The notes: a model not told the origin generated them from the letters alone. A stretch of DNA of 64,000 nt from Plotosus lineatus (GCA_024760905.1 CM045750.1:18465419-18529418); one strand, 5' to 3'. Positions 53,601 through 63,711 are shown, numbered from the stretch's first letter. A program made the numbers and translations.

Positions 53601-55431
53601 TTATTGCATGATTGGCACATGCAAATCTGTCTACCTTAAAATATTTTAACCGAATAAGTGTACAAGACGGTGTTGAGGCCAGCGATGTTGTATGGGTTAG
53701 AAACAGTTGCCCTGAGGAAAAGGCAGGAGGCAGAGCTGGAGGTAGCAGAGATGAACATGTTGAGGTTCTCTTTGGGAGTAACGAGGATGGATAGGATCAG
53801 GAATGAGTACATCAGAGGGACAGCACATGTTCGAGGTTCTGGAGGCAAAGTCAGAGAGGCTAGATTGAGATGGTTTGGACATGTAGAGAGGCGGGATAGT
53901 GAATATATTGGTAGTAGGATGCTGAGGATAGAACTACCAGACCGAAGGCCGAGAGGAAGACCAAAGAGAAGATTTATGGATGTGGTGAAGGAGGACATGA
54001 AGGTAGTACGAGTAAGAGTAGAAGATGCAGAGGACAGGGTGAGATGGAGGCGGATGGTTTGCTGTGGCGACCCCTGAAGGGAAAAGCCAAAAGGAAAAGA
54101 AGAAGAAGAAGAATAAAACAATTATAGAATTTGACTTTCATAGTATATTGAGAATTCTTCTGTTTATATCTGTTGTATATATTAAATTTGATTTAGTTGT
54201 GTTTTAATAACTTTAAATTAGTCATTATAATCAAAACTGGGGAACCATGGTGGAGGGAGTGGGGACTTTGCAGGCAAACCATATAATAACAGACATTCTC
54301 CTCCTCTGTGTTTGTGTCTATATGTGGGTTCAGCGAGGGAACAGCAAACAATGAAGCTGCAGGTGAAGTCTGGGGGGAGTTTGTTTAATTCTGAGGTCCA
54401 GGTGGCTATTTTGGAGTCGGTGAGTCGAATGATGTCTCTGATACATGATATGCTTCATATGAGAAATATTTAAACATCTCCAGGAAGTGTTTTATTTCTT
54501 AACAAGATGTACCAAACAGATTTATTATAGATAGATAATATATATTACAAACATGTTTACCAAGGGGAGTTAATGTGATCCTGTGTGTGTATGTCTGCGA
54601 CTCTGTGTATCTGTGTCTATCACCTCAATAACTTGAAAAGTAATAGATAGATTTTCAAGAATTTTTTTTTTTTTTTTACAAATGGGAGTCTTGGGCCAAC
54701 AAATAATTTCAGATTTGAGATAAGATGGAGGAAATTACCTTCAATGCACAGAAAGAGTAGGCTGCAAACTCAAAAATAATTATGGAACATTTTACAAGGT
54801 GGCGCCATAGTTTGAAATCAGCTTCTACTATAATCCATGTCAGGAAAGGTCTGAACTCTGCAAGCATTTCCAGTTGCCTTTGATACCAATGTTTCTACTG
54901 AATTGATGAACTCATGAATATAAGAAGTAATCTCCACATCAGACAGAACAACTGTTGCATGTCTATCACCGAGAACACTGCATAATTCTACTTGGGCTGT
55001 GGGGAGGCTGACTCCTATCTCCGCCAACTCTGGGTAAGGGTGGGGTACACCCTGAACAGCTTGCCAGTCTGTCGCAGGACCAAAACGCATACACAGTTGT
55101 TCATGCACACAACTAGGGGCAATTTGGAAAACAGCCATTTATCCTAATCTGCATGTCTTTGGATTGTGGGAGAAAACAAAGGAAACCTTTGTAAACACAA
55201 GGGAAACATGCACACTCCACACAGAAACACCCACGCTGACCCCAGGACTCGAACCCAGGACCTTCTAGCTGAGCTAACCGCTACATCACCATCTTGAAAT
55301 ATCTCGTTGATCTTTTGCAGATCAAGAAGAAGCTGGAGGAAAAACACATGCTGGTGAACACCATTGTGACCTGGGGGGTGCAGTCAGACGGACAAATCTT
55401 TCACAAGAAAAAAAAAGAAAAGGACCTCTAG
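44616..55431 (+). CDS. Two-domain C-type lectin, gene 2 (five coding exons)
   Basis: Predicted secreted C-type lectin of 321 aa. Coding exons are 44616-44646, 45328-45723, 53030-53371, 54334-54419 and 55321-55431, with the same phases as gene 1 and a total of 966 bases in frame. The leader is MKVFFFLLFIG. CTLD1 has QPD at 108-110 and WWDDPC. CTLD2 has EPN at 222-224, the mannose-type tripeptide, where gene 1 has QPN. It also has three extra codons, two near its start and one before FICH. The C-terminal tail is shorter than in gene 1 and ends KKKEKDL. The intron between the two lectin domains is 7.3 kb because of two LINE copies. All splice signals remain intact, so the gene may be functional; expression is not shown. 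Confidence 0.85.
45328..45723 (+). CDS. Lectin gene 2 exon 2 (first C-type lectin domain)
   Basis: 396 bases, the same length as in gene 1. Differences cluster around the binding loop: VYNKQPDN and CGLTGSGGHWWDDPC in place of VGNGQPDN and CGQTGPYGQWWDYPC. QPD is kept. Donor GTAAGT follows at 45724. Confidence 0.88.
45770..47672 (+). mobile_element. NeSL/R2-like LINE, 5'-truncated copy
   Basis: 1903 bp, nearly identical to 50731-52630. It begins inside the RT just before motif C and ends with the same 3' UTR (GGTTAGGTCAACTAAC and TTATTATTCCTT). The following base begins the 5' end of the next copy. The element lies in the intron between the two lectin exons of gene 2, in the same orientation as the gene. 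Confidence 0.88.
45771..47477 (+). pseudogene. NeSL/R2-like LINE: RT C-terminus and restriction-like endonuclease, open frame
   Basis: A single uninterrupted frame of about 570 codons. It starts with RLFMDDIVTTTE (RT motif C, FMDD) and continues through the thumb (KYLGKVYN). A CCHC knuckle of the form C-x2-C-x7-H-x4-C follows (CDLCGEKG and HILSGC, about 46795-46840), then RYQWRHDQVL. The endonuclease core has RPD (about 47116) and IELTVP (about 47163). These features define LINEs that cut DNA with a restriction-like rather than an apurinic endonuclease. The N-terminal RT half, the protease and the zinc finger are missing because of 5' truncation, so the copy is not autonomous. Confidence 0.85.
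47873..48442 (+). pseudogene. NeSL/R2-like LINE N-terminal zinc-finger region
   Basis: About 189 codons. Near residue 22 is a zinc-finger-like motif (CVVCKKFYKKGRGLKIH, then KKAGC). Long charged Lys/Glu-rich stretches follow. The frame closes at 48442, where ATGATGAGG overlaps the start of the next open frame (48439). This may be a true ORF overlap or a frameshift. Such fingers in R2-group LINEs bind target DNA. Which site this family targets cannot be seen here. Confidence 0.7.
48439..49330 (+). pseudogene. Ulp1/SENP-like cysteine protease domain of the LINE, frameshifted
   Basis: The first frame (48439-48864) ends with a Ulp1-like start: LTRGDFRSLMGKNYLND and IIDEYMRLLQ. After two frame changes (about 48860 and 48940), the second half reads HNQHHWSLIV (catalytic His, 48962-48970), HYFDS (Asp), and LQTNGVDCGVFLCQYA (oxyanion Gln and nucleophile Cys, about 49146-49190). 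The order H-D-Q-C is that of C48 peptidases, which cleave ubiquitin-like modifiers. All catalytic residues are present despite the broken frame. Its role in the LINE life cycle is not known. Confidence 0.82.
48974..51790 (+). pseudogene. NeSL/R2-like LINE long open frame: protease end, RT, RT C-terminus
   Basis: About 938 open codons. It starts inside the protease (nucleophile Cys at residue 65) and continues through a coiled-coil-like charged linker (residues about 170-300). The RT has ARNKSAPGPNGIPY (fingers), FIPKEEGATEVDKFRTISLL, motif A WLDIANAYGTIPHS (about 50444), motif B GIITGCTLSVILFSLAM (about 50617) and FMDD (50750-50761). Motif B has GCTLS where QGC-type LS is usual. The frame ends at 51790 after 1-2 base deletions at 51724, 51741 and 51777 relative to the truncated copy, which misread the CCHC knuckle. 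Confidence 0.87.
51760..52413 (+). pseudogene. Restriction-like endonuclease domain of the full-length LINE copy
   Basis: Resumes the correct frame after the indels. It contains HILSGCKVALAEGRYQWRHD, LLVDLDKKLKVPEK, RPDMLLLS, IELTVPSEERVE and a C-terminal AAEKASKAIWTW. Near its end GAP and PAIL of the truncated copy read GCRGF and AAFL, so the copies are not fully identical. Such a domain nicks the target to prime reverse transcription. Confidence 0.82.
53030..53371 (+). CDS. Lectin gene 2 exon 3 (second C-type lectin domain)
   Basis: 342 bases. Acceptor TTTCACAG; donor GTGAGT at 53372. It shows EAQAHC, WIGLYR, GSGEPNN, NEDC, VLEDRKC and FICHI. EPN is the tripeptide of mannose-type binders. 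It is three codons longer than gene 1 exon 3. Confidence 0.88.
53653..54112 (+). mobile_element. RTE-like LINE 3' fragment in gene 2 intron 3
   Basis: About 460 bp in the same orientation as the gene. The open frame 53658-54077 encodes the LINE C-terminus (YGLETVALRKRQ, RPRGRPKRRF, CCGDP), with a GAA tail at about 54097-54112. Gene 1 has the uninterrupted site (TTTTAACCGCCTAACAAT, 28781-28798). It is 5'-truncated and cannot encode a working protein. Confidence 0.88.
54334..54419 (+). CDS. Lectin gene 2 exon 4 (charged C-terminal segment)
   Basis: 86 bases between GGTTCAG and GTGAGT. It encodes REQQTMKLQVKSGG and NSEVQVAILES, with a few substitutions relative to gene 1. Confidence 0.75.
54984..55290 (-). 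mobile_element. SINE upstream of lectin gene 2 exon 5
   Basis: The paralogous copy of 37435-37765, with GGGTTCGAGTCC as a better-preserved B box. It lacks about 12 bp of the head (GTAAGGCAGATG in gene 1). Confidence 0.65.
55321..55431 (+). CDS. Lectin gene 2 exon 5 (C-terminal tail and stop)
   Basis: Acceptor CTTTTGCAG and 36 codons before TAG at 55429-55431. It is identical in design to gene 1 up to FHKKK. A different A-run then puts the frame on KEKDL and an early stop. The homologue of gene 1's last codons survives as untranslated sequence (GACTTCCCCAAAAATATC, 55439). Confidence 0.75.
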   Translation: MKKKLEEKHMLVNTIVTWGVQSDGQIFHKKKKEKDL

Positions 55432-56277
55432 AGGTGATGACTTCCCCAAAAATATCACACGTCAGAGTCACGAAAAAAAGAAATAGCTTTCAGTTCCCAC
55501 TGAAGTGAAATATCCCTCTAATATCAATAATGCTTCCATAATATCAGTGCTCTCATTATAATCTCTATTTCATAAACCTGTTGCTCTTTGCATATATTTA
55601 CATTCAATCTTCAGATTATAACAGAAAAAACTCCGCCTCTATATTCACCATGTGATTCTGTCTGAAATATTTTATTCTTTTTAATATGTTGTACTTGATA
55701 AAATAATTTTTTATTCATCATTTCAAATGTTCTAAAACGGTAATTTGTTTTGGCCACTCATTGTTTGGTGAACTTAATGTAAACTCAAGACAGGAAATAA
55801 TCATTTTAAAAACAGATTTTTTTTCTTTACTGATACAACAAAACAGGAATACAAAGAATGATTAAAAAGGTACTGTATATTTTTATTTTGCCATTTCTTT
55901 CTGTTTTTTTCTAATGAGACTCAAACCAATGATGTGATTTGAACATGTAATTATTAAAACGCAGGAGTCTGTCCTGAACTGATGGGGTATATGTAGTACT
56001 TTTCATACTCTGTATATTCCATTGAAATCTACTGCCGTAAACAGGCCAATGATTCATTCTGACACATTTTCCATCAAATTTCAAAAAGGAGATTGTTCTA
56101 AAGAAACTGAGTCGTTCACAAGTTAAACACAGGATTCTGTATGATCATTTTCTACATGTTCATGTATAAACCATGTAATGGGAATCAATGTCTATGTGAT
56201 GGTAACCTCTTTTATTCCATCTTGATTTTCTTACCTGTTTCAACAACAAAAAAATCAAATAAACTTGAAAAATCAAG
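55432..56277 (+). other. Lectin gene 2 3' UTR with putative poly(A) signal (56258-56263)
   Basis: Aligns with 37943-38743 and holds AATAAA at the same relative place, directly before the MITE. No gene is visible. Confidence 0.45.
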
Positions 56278-56730
56278 TACAGGGATCCCTCACTTTCCGT
56301 GGTTAATGGGGACCAAGACCCCTGCGTGACTGCTGATTTCCGCGAAATATGGTTGATCCCCCTGACTGACATATAAGTTACATGTATATGTGTATATAAT
56401 ATCAATAAATACATATTCAACACTATAAATGCTTATAATAACAATTACACATTCAAAAATAATGCATAAGATGTAAATAAAATATAAATACACACACATA
56501 CAGATGGCACCTCACATAAAAATGTAAGTACTGTAGTTTTGTTAGGGGGTTTTGGGTTGTTGTTTTTTTTGGTTTTTTTGTATAATTGGCCTTGTTTTGC
56601 AGCATATTCCTTAACTTTAAACCCCCATTTTTCCTTACATTTCCTTATTTTTTTATGAATATTTTTGAAAAACCTGAGATGCACTGAATCCGCAGAAACT
56701 GAAGCACAATGTAGTGAGGGATCACTGTAC
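56278..56730 (+). mobile_element. MITE-like element, copy 3
   Basis: Both ends are clear: left TACAGGGATCCCTCACT, right GTGAGGGATCACTGTAC. It sits at the paralogous place to copy 1, so it predates the gene duplication. Confidence 0.75.
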
Positions 56731-57275
56731 ACTTTTATAAATAAAATAGTATTCTGTCAATAAAATTCTAAGTGACATATGCAGTATCTTCGTTTTTTTC
56801 ATGCCAAAATAAACTAGTACCAACATACAAAGCATTGCTTATTTGAATAGAAAATCTTGAAACCCAATCACATTGAGGAAGTGTGTGACGTCTGTGGTTT
56901 ATCTGACGTCCTTCAAACTTTGCTTTTAGTCAGTGCCTAAATCTACATATTTAAATTAATTACTCACTTAGTAAGTTAAGGCCAGCAGGAATAAAAAGGA
57001 CAAAAAATATTTCCTTTTTTTGTTTTTCAAAGAAATTGTGAATATCGACTTTAGAGGATCCTGAAAACATGGAATAAAAAAGGCTTTACCTGTTTTTGTT
57101 TGATAAGACATGATGAAAATAATTTCTGTTATTTTATTTAATCACTTTAGTTTTAGAGTTAAATTGTTTCTAAGAAATTCAGGTGGAGGTTCAGCTTGGT
57201 GGTCACTACTAATCTTACAACCACTTACTATTATATTACACTTACACTTATATTGCTGCACATGTGACAAAAAAA

Positions 57276-57413
57276 TGGATGCGGTGAAGGCGGACATGAA
57301 GGTCGTTGGAGTAAGAGTAGAAGATGCAGAGGATAGGGAGAGATGGAGGCAGATCATTTGCTGTGGCGACCCCTGAAGGGAACAGCCGAAAGGAAAAGAA
57401 GAAGAAGAAGAAG
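57276..57413 (+). mobile_element. Short RTE-like LINE 3' fragment (paralogue of 39759-39893)
   Basis: Same fragment and same flanks as in unit 1 (right duplication AAATGTGACAAAAGAA from 57414; left copy ACATGTGACAAAAAAA). It was therefore present before the gene-block duplication, or was copied by gene conversion. Confidence 0.9.
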
Positions 57414-57554
57414 AAATGTGACAAAAGAATAAAATAAAATTGAAGTGTATTGGAAATTGATGTCTGATTACTTTTAATCCATATAAGAGCATTTCAACTA
57501 TTCAAAGGATTTATTGCAACATTTTTCCATCTGTTAATTTGTTTATCTGGTTCA

Positions 57555-57960
57555 GTAATGCATTGGTTCACACTTGTCCATAAGAGTAAGAAGCTTGTGG
57601 GTTTGAGGCTCAGCCTCAGAAAGGCTGTTTCTGGGTGGAGTTTTCATGATTCTCCTGTATCGGCCTGGGTTTCCTCTGGGTACTCAACAATCACAAAAAT
57701 GTTTAAATACATTTTATACAGTTTCACGCTTTCAGTCAATTTAGTCCCCCCAAAACGTGCACTATAGATGCTGGTGATTTCTTTAAGCAACAAGTTAGTG
57801 AGCACACACAGCATCTCTAGGCTTTAGATATCCTCCACCTTCATGGCTGAAGTACCCTTGTGCAAACACCTAACCCCCTCCTGTTCTCCGGGTGCCCCCA
57901 ATGTGTGTGCTCTCTGTTTACGCTCACTTTGGATGGGTTAAATACAGAGGCAATGATTTT
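57555..57960 (+). mobile_element. SINE-like repeat
   Basis: Head words TAATGCATTGGTTCACAC and GTGGGTTTGAGGCTCAG resemble a decayed tRNA-derived SINE. The tail near 57850-57950 (CTGTTCTCCGGGTGCCCCC and ACTTTGGATGGGTTAAATAC) is also found at 41010-41040. Confidence 0.5.
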
Positions 57961-58451
57961 TCTTGCGAGTTTAAAACAGTAGAGAAAAAAATAAAAATGA
58001 ACAACTATTTCACTTTCAGGAGGCTGTGGATGGCTTTATGCATCAATCTGGATTCGAACCAAATGTTAAAAGGAAACATGAAGTCAGGTCTCTGATTTTC
58101 AAATAAAAATATATTTTATAAATTAGTGTGCGAGGAAGAGATGAAAGCCTGATCATCACACCCATACACAAGCCTTTAACCGTTACCACATAGCCTGAAA
58201 AGATTGGACAGTAAGATTTTGAGTTGCTTCACAGGGCTCATTACCCAACGTTAATCAAACAGCTATTTTCCAGAATCCTTCCCAGAAAAGTGTCGGCTGT
58301 TTTAATAGCAAATTCCATATGAAAGCCCATTTGGAATAGGCACAGATGTGTATGATAAGATGGTATCCGAATAATTTTGACCAGACAGTGAGCAAATTCA
58401 GCTTCTTGGGACCACTGGGGGTAAGAACCAGGAAAGACACAAATATATGGA

Positions 58452-58452
<1 letters not shown>

Positions 58453-58518
<66 letters not shown>
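58453..58518. repeat. (CT)n followed by (AT)n microsatellite
   Basis: A pure CT run (58453-58473) continues as a pure AT run (58474-58518) and then GAGAGAGA. Confidence 0.95.
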
Positions 58519-58528
<10 letters not shown>

Positions 58529-58773
58529 TATGTATATGTGGATTTATATATATACATCCTGGTTCTTACTCTCAGTTTTCAGAGATTTGGTGTTGCATTT
58601 TAATACATTTGCAGTGGGATTTGAATAGGGCAGTGGTGGCTTAGTGGATAAAGCGACAGTACATGAGGAGAAAGAGACAGAGCGTTAAAAGCCACCAAAT
58701 TCAGAGCATCCCCAATACAGACCACAGCAGCGATGCACTAAAGCCACAGAAACTGAAGCCTGAAGTAGAGGGA

Positions 58774-58874
<101 letters not shown>

Positions 58875-58934
58875 GATTTTCTGAGTAGATCCTTCCGTAG
58901 GAGAGTGCTCAATACTTTTTGGTAGAGCAAATAA

Positions 58935-59141
58935 ACAAAAATAAAAGGACAGGACAAAGACTTTCTATTGAAACTCCATTTATCACAACAGATCTGTTTC
59001 GAGGGGTGGTGAAACCATCCTCTCTCTTCAGGTGATTATATAATCACCTGAAGAGAGAGGATGGTTTCACCACCCCTCGAAACAGATCTGTAGTGATAAA
59101 TGGAGTTTCAATAGAAAGTCTTTGTCCTGTCCTTTTATTTT

Positions 59142-59144
<3 letters not shown>
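58935..59144. repeat. Near-perfect palindrome, two 105-bp arms without spacer
   Basis: The arms 58935-59039 and 59040-59144 are reverse complements with one mismatch (58987 against 59092). The centre is GATTATATAATC. AT microsatellites lie on both sides (58777-58872 and 59146-59180). No coding sequence is present. The DNA or RNA would form a long hairpin. Confidence 0.95.

Positions 59145-59145
<1 letters not shown>

Positions 59146-59180
<35 letters not shown>
59146..59180. repeat. (AT)n microsatellite
   Basis: A short AT run between the palindrome and the next SINE. Confidence 0.9.
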
Positions 59181-59182
<2 letters not shown>

Positions 59183-59186
59183 TAGT

Positions 59187-59360
59187 ATGTGGCTTAGTGG
59201 CTAAGTCGACAGGTTACTGACCCAAAAGGTCGGCAGTTCAGTCATTACTGTTGTACCCCTGAGCAAGGCCTTTAACCCTCATTTGCACAGTTGTATAAAA
59301 AAAATGATAATTGTAAGTTGCTCTGGATGGAAGTGTCTGCCAAATGCCATACATGAATAG
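59187..59360 (+). mobile_element. tRNA-derived SINE, plus strand
   Basis: Head with A box TGGCTTAGTGG, a decayed B box (GGCAGTTCAGTCA), and the widespread fish body CCCCTGAGCAAGGCC, then TTGTAAGTTGCTCTGGATG and GTCTGCCAAATGCCATA. Confidence 0.7.
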
Positions 59361-59924
59361 TTTCATCACTGTAGAGTCCCATCACACCATCATCACGCTG
59401 TAATTTTAATACAAAGCCATTTTACTATTTTTCAATCAATTAATCATAATTGTAGACAGAATGGGTAATTTTGGACATTATGCCCTACAGTCTCGCATTT
59501 ACATCAAACTATTTACTTTACGGAATGATTTTATTATGAGTGAATGAATATTGAACTCTTCTTCTTTTCGTGGTAAACTGAACAACTTCAATACTGAAGA
59601 CTGATGTCGGTGTAAGACTTGGGCTGATTTGACCTGGTGGAGCCCATCTCTCTCCAGGTCATAGAAACACGCTGATGGCTTTGCAGCCTACTATTATATA
59701 CAGGATATATACAGATCCACAACTGTGTGGATTTGATCTGAGTTTTTTGGTTGGAGTCTTTTATGCTGCAGCTATACATGTCAGCTGATACTTTTTAAAG
59801 ACGGGCTTCACCCTGAACAGCTCACCAGTCCATAGTTGGGTCAACACACACAACCATTCATACCACCACTCACTCCTAAGGGTACTTTAGAACAACCAGT
59901 TAGGCTAATTTACATGTCTTTAGA
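59361..59924. other. Gene-free stretch with a diverged array-flank fragment
   Basis: 59380-59510 (CACCATCATCACGCTG, TTAATCATAATTGTAG, GGACATTATGCCC) resembles the Rex3-flanking module of the array. A shorter piece lies at 58595-58625. The rest contains SINE fragments. No gene is seen. Confidence 0.5.
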
Positions 59925-60683
59925 CTTTAAGTTCAGGAAGAACATGCTCACCCACACAGAATGGGAATCGAACCCAGGAGTTTCTTGCTCTGACACAGCT
60001 GTGATAAGCACTATGTTTTTGGCATTAATATTAAAAACATTATGAGCGCTGACAGGTGAAATTAATTGCACCGATCTTTCATGATAGTGGCACCTGGCAA
60101 GAGTGTGATGTAGAAGGCAGGAAATGAATCACATGTTGAAGATGATGTGTTGGAAGCAAGAAAGATGAGTGCGTGTCAGGATCTGAGGAACATTTTTTGT
60201 TTTTTGTGATGGTTAAACACCTGCATCGATTTGTCTCCTGAAAGGACAGGTCTTATGGGGTGTTTATGGTATGCAGTAGTAAAAACCTACCAAAGGTGCT
60301 TCAAAGAGGGGCAACCATTGAACTGGCTGGTGTTAAGAGCACTCCAGGCTGACTGATGTGTGTGGAGAGTGAGGGGTAGAACATCTGATCTGATCCCATA
60401 GAAGAGCTGCTGAGCACAAACATCTGAAACTATTAATGCTGGACATGAGAGAAAGGAGTCACAACACACAGGGTATTTCCACTTGCTGTGTATAGGGCTG
60501 CCTAACCACCGACAGTGTTAATGTTATGGTGAATCAGTGGGGCTCTTTGAAAAGGATGGCTCAGGACAAGCAGGGGTGGGGGAACTTTGTTGCTGCTCGG
60601 TGTAATGGTTAAACGATGATGAATAAGTGTAATTATGTGATTGTTTCTGTATAGAGTACTCTGCATGCTGAAAACATATACTG

Positions 60684-61120
60684 TACTGTGATCCCTGGCT
60701 ACTTCATGTTTCAGTTTCTGCAGCTTCAATGCATCATGGGTTATTAAAAAATATTAATTGAACAATAAAAAAATAAGGAAATTAAGGAAAAATAGGGGAA
60801 AAGTTCATGGAAATGCCACAAAACAAGGCCAATTATGTGAAACCCCCCCCCAAACAAACAAATACAAAAAAACAACCCAAAACCCCCCAACAAAACTACT
60901 TACATTTTTATATGAGGTGCATGTGTATGGGTGTGTATGTATATTTTATTTACATCTTGTGCATTATTTCTTAAATGTTTAATTTTCATCATCAGCATTT
61001 ATAGCGTTAGATATGTATTTATTGATATTATATACACATATACATGTTGTTCCTACTTTGAGGAAATCGGCGATCGCGGGGTCTCGGTCCCCATTAACCG
61101 CGGAAAGTGAGGAATCTGTA
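60684..61120 (-). mobile_element. MITE-like element, copy 4 (reverse)
   Basis: Reverse orientation relative to 38744. It begins TACTGTGATCCCTGGCT and ends GTGAGGAATCTGTA, with the landmark CCCCATTAACCGCGG near 61090. Confidence 0.72.
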
Positions 61121-61209
61121 ATAATAAATCTGACTCGAATTTGATGTTGAACTTGTTAAGATAACCATATTTTCTATGTTTGGATTGTCAGGTTTTATAT
61201 TAACAAGAG

Positions 61210-61558
61210 CTCTTCAGCTCATTTTCTGTAACCGCTTAATCCTAATTAGGGTCGTAGGGAGGCTGGCGCCCATCCCAGCCAACTCCGGGTGAGGGCAGAG
61301 TACACCCTAGACAGCTTGCCAGGCCATCGCAGGGCGGAAACATGCTGATGGCTTTGTAGCTACTCTTATCGAAAGTCAGCAATGGTTATTTTACATGCCT
61401 CACACCATAGACAGTGAGAGACATGGCCGGCCTTTGATAATCCAGTTAGCTGCACTGGGGGGGACAGTGACAACCCTGTGAAGAGTGGGACTCGAACGCC
61501 TAACCTTTAGATCATGATCCAGCGCCCAATACCAATAGACATCCACTGCCCCCTATAT
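61210..61558 (-). mobile_element. tRNA-derived SINE with alternative tail, minus strand
   Basis: Same composition as 25285-25640. On the minus strand the head has a decayed A box near 61540, GGCGTTCGAGTCC as B box (about 61489-61501), the shared body, and the tail TAATTAGGATTAAGCGG to GAAAATGAGCTGAAG. Confidence 0.68.
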
Positions 61559-61943
61559 TAACAAGAGTTAAAATCTAATATTTAAATTAATTCTTCTGCA
61601 AGATTAGTTGGATTTTTATTTATTTACATTTATTCATTGTTATTTTTTAATATTCATTTAAGATCGTGAGTAGGCCAACGCTAATCTCAGCCAATTAGAG
61701 CAGGAGGCAGGATACACCCTGGACAAACTGCCAGGTCATCATAGGTCAGAAAAATGACAACTGACAAATGAAAGCAATGTTTCTTTTACATGTCTCTCTC
61801 CACAGACAGTGAGACACGTGGCTGGACTTTGATAATCTGGTTGCATTGGGAGGACAGCAATGACAAGTCAGTGATAGTGGGGCTTGAATCCCCAACCATC
61901 GATCAGTAAGACAACACCCTACCCCTGAGCTACCACTGTACTA

Positions 61944-62164
<221 letters not shown>

Positions 62165-62333
62165 CTCAAATGGATTTTTAATACAGTACTGTAATTCTAA
62201 ACATGAAAACCAGACACATGTACAGACACACCTACTTAAATATCCGATGATGAAAAATCTTTGGGTTAATGGATCAAATCAGATTTGAGTCTTATGGAAA
62301 GTTTTTTTTTTGTAAACAAGATGCTTAAGCCTG

Positions 62334-62361
62334 ATTTACATAAGAGATTTAGTCATATAAG
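62334..62361 (+). promoter_or_regulatory. Lectin gene 3 promoter block: altered octamer and TATA-like CATATAAGG
   Basis: The octamer position reads ATTTACAT (62334-62341) instead of ATTTGCAT. CATATAAGG (about 62353-62361) stands where genes 1 and 2 have TAATACTGTAGAAGG. The conserved GGGTTTGGTGTCC follows. It is about 90-115 bp upstream of the first donor. Assignment is by motif and paralogue alignment. Confidence 0.45.
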
Positions 62362-62364
62362 GGG

Positions 62365-62450
62365 TTTGGTGTCCTTGTAGTCAGTCACTTGTGGGTGGTT
62401 AAGAAACACAGAGCTTCTACACTAATGGAATTTAAATCAGTAGCTTACAG
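62365..62450 (+). other. Lectin gene 3, 5' UTR exon (end at donor 62450)
   Basis: Aligns with the 5' exons of genes 1 and 2 (GAGCTTCTACAC and TTTAAATCAGTAG), then CTTACAG with donor GTATGT. The start is not determined. Confidence 0.5.
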
Positions 62451-62546
62451 GTATGTTTAATATCAGTATTTAATATTACTGTCTGATGTCTGGTCAAGTA
62501 TTTAGACACCTTACCTTTTTAAAATAATAGATGTTTCATAAAAAAT

Positions 62547-63075
62547 GGTGGCAGTGTGATGTAGTGGCTAGCACATCCATCTCTCAGCAAGAACGTCCTG
62601 GGTTTGATTCCTGGGCTTGGATATTTCAGTGTAGAGTTTGCATTTGTTCCTCAGGGTTGCTGTGGTTTCTCTCAAGTAGAACATAGTTGCTTGAAATATT
62701 ACAAAAGGTTATTATTTTGTGCAGAGCCTGCAGGGTGGCATAGTGGTTCATACATCTGCCTCACAGCAAGAAGGTCCTGGGTTTTAGTCTCACGCTCAAA
62801 TATTTGTGTGTGTGGTTTACATGTTCTACCCGTGCTTGTGCGGTTTTCCTTTGGGTACTTCAGTTTCCATCCAGTTCAAAACATCAACATAAGGATAATT
62901 GGCCTTATGCCCTGAATTTAATGTAATTTGCCCTGAAGTGTGATTGTATGTGTAATGATCATGTGTGTTTTCCCCTGCGATGGTCTAATAACCTGGTCAG
63001 GGTGTATCCTGCATTCGCTCCATGTTGGCTAAGATAGGCTCCAGCCTGCCAGCAACCCTAGTAGAATTAAGTGGT
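62547..63075 (+). mobile_element. Two adjacent tRNA-like SINE copies in gene 3 intron
   Basis: First copy at about 62547-62720 (TGATGTAGTGGCTAGC; GGGTTTGATTCC as B box). Second copy at about 62725-63075 (GTGGCATAGTGGTTC; GGTCCTGGGTTTTAG), with the fish SINE tail GATAGGCTCCAGCC and TAGTAGAATTAAGTGG. Confidence 0.65.
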
Positions 63076-63313
63076 TTGGTAAATCACCTCTAAGACAATG
63101 TCTTTCAATAATTTAATAAAATTAATAAAGTTGATATTGAAGTTACTTTTTATAAAAAAACAAATGTATTTTGATTTACTAAGAGAAAGCGAATTTTGCT
63201 GCAGTTTTATTTTGTGGTTTTTAATGTTCTTTTTTATGTAAAGTTATAATCTGAAATGGGCTTTAAAAACTTAAAAAAAAAAATGATTTTTCTTTTCTAG
63301 ATACTTGTCCATT

Positions 63314-63347
63314 ATGAAGGCATATCTATTTTTCCTGCACTTCATAG
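63314..63347 (+). CDS. Lectin gene 3 exon 1 coding part (signal peptide), gene continues past window
   Basis: Acceptor TTTTCTAG, exon from 63301, ATG at 63314, encoding MKAYLFFLHFIG, with donor GTGAGT at 63348. The frame, length (34 bases) and phase are those of gene 1. Lectin exons of this gene would lie beyond 64000, so whether it is intact is unknown. Confidence 0.78.
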
Positions 63348-63711
63348 GTGAGTGTATTCTCATAAATATCTTACATTGTTTATTAACAATATCAATAAAC
63401 TAATTTCTATACTTTATTATTATTCTTTTTTCTATTTTTTATAACTAACAGTAAAACATTTAGTCACTTATCAACTTGTTTGGACATCTGGATCAATCAA
63501 TACTGTATATAGATATGATGGAATGTTGTGATTAGGAAATGCGAACTACAAAGTAATATTACAAAATTTTAAAGCGCGATTGAACCCTTCAATAAAACAT
63601 TTCAGATGAATAACAACATCCACTTGAATCCATCCACCTGAACAGATCTTATCGGATCCATCCAATCCAGTGAATCCATCACAATATATTAGCTATAGTC
63701 CACCAAACTGA

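Larger units (their letters stand above)
42251..58440 (+). repeat. Segmental duplication unit 2 (lectin gene 2 block)
   Basis: Aligns with unit 1 from about 42640 to 58440. Its first 380 bp (GTTCAGGAAGAACATGCTC and following) align with 59930-60290 of unit 3. The three starts are about 19.3 and 17.7 kb apart, giving three tandem gene blocks in the same orientation. Confidence 0.88.

Noticed and set aside
55144..55347. Minus-strand frames over gene 2 exon 5 and the SINE
   Set aside because: Chance frames antisense to the SINE and the lectin exon.
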